A DNA stretch of 64,000 bases, from assembly GCF_901827185.1 (NCBI RefSeq), contig NZ_LR594671.1, forward strand, positions 930,001 through 994,000. The letters run 5' to 3'. Positions 63,999 through 64,000 of the stretch are shown one piece after another. Numbering within the stretch: the stretch's first letter is position 1; each line of letters opens with the position of its first letter. A program made the translations under genes and the position numbers. The notes under the pieces were generated by a model. It ran no database searches and had not been told where the DNA came from. It worked only from the letters and a program-made list of their open reading frames with translations. This stretch comes from Variovorax sp. PBL-E5 (GTDB lineage Bacteria; Pseudomonadota; Gammaproteobacteria; Burkholderiales; Burkholderiaceae_C).

Positions 63999-64000
63999 AA

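Overview
The window is about 64 kb of GC-rich chromosome from a betaproteobacterium. Gene families and order (accB-accC-prmA-DUF3426; ampD-pilR-pilS-PP0621-ccsA-ffh; nrdA/nrdB beside a histone H1-like gene; LysR/DUF2917) fit the Comamonadaceae, most like Variovorax. That placement is inferred from recalled gene content, not from a search. I saw no tRNA, rRNA, CRISPR array, phage or insertion sequence.

Layout. 1-6.4 kb: the end of an unrecognised gene, a TlpA thioredoxin, biotin carboxylase subunits accB/accC, prmA, a zinc-ribbon membrane protein, a PfkB kinase, then a convergent lysine/alanine-repeat histone H1-like gene. 6.6-11.1 kb: class Ia ribonucleotide reductase (nrdA, nrdB, minus strand) behind paired NrdR-type boxes. 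11.3-25.3 kb: ampD, the PilR/PilS pair, a cytochrome c assembly protein, ffh, opgH (osmoregulated periplasmic glucan synthesis), a GlrK-QseG-GlrR-like envelope-stress system and miaB. 25.4-30.5 kb: a small secreted protein and an RND efflux adaptor/pump pair.

30.5-44.7 kb is the main accessory region, one minus-strand operon with overlapping genes. It encodes a hybrid NRPS-PKS (A-T-KS-AT-T-aminotransferase), a second NRPS (C-A-T-C-T), an Sfp-type phosphopantetheinyl transferase and two alpha/beta-hydrolase-fold proteins resembling those associated with exosortase A loci. The adenylation specificity residues read DFWNIGMVHK (threonine) and DILQLGMIWK (glycine). The assembly line therefore probably makes a Thr-plus-malonate diamino acid (3,4-diamino-5-hydroxyhexanoyl) joined to glycine. 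The last C-T pair has no adenylation domain and there is no thioesterase, so the final building block and the release step are open. I do not recognise a characterised product.

45-64 kb returns to ordinary genes: a histidine phosphatase, ttcA, folB with a pteridine-reductase-like SDR, a MidA-type methyltransferase, a TauD-like dioxygenase with a sulfonate/nitrate-type ABC transporter, a histidinol-phosphatase-like enzyme, a ROK kinase, otsB/otsA (trehalose), cca, a glutathione S-transferase, a soluble lytic transglycosylase, 5-formyl-THF cyclo-ligase, and a LysR/DUF2917 pair.

A dispersed repeat of about 95 bp occurs six times between genes, and a seventh decayed copy lies in the start region of an ABC ATPase gene. 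Its hairpin keeps base-pairing through compensatory changes between copies, which suggests a structure under selection.
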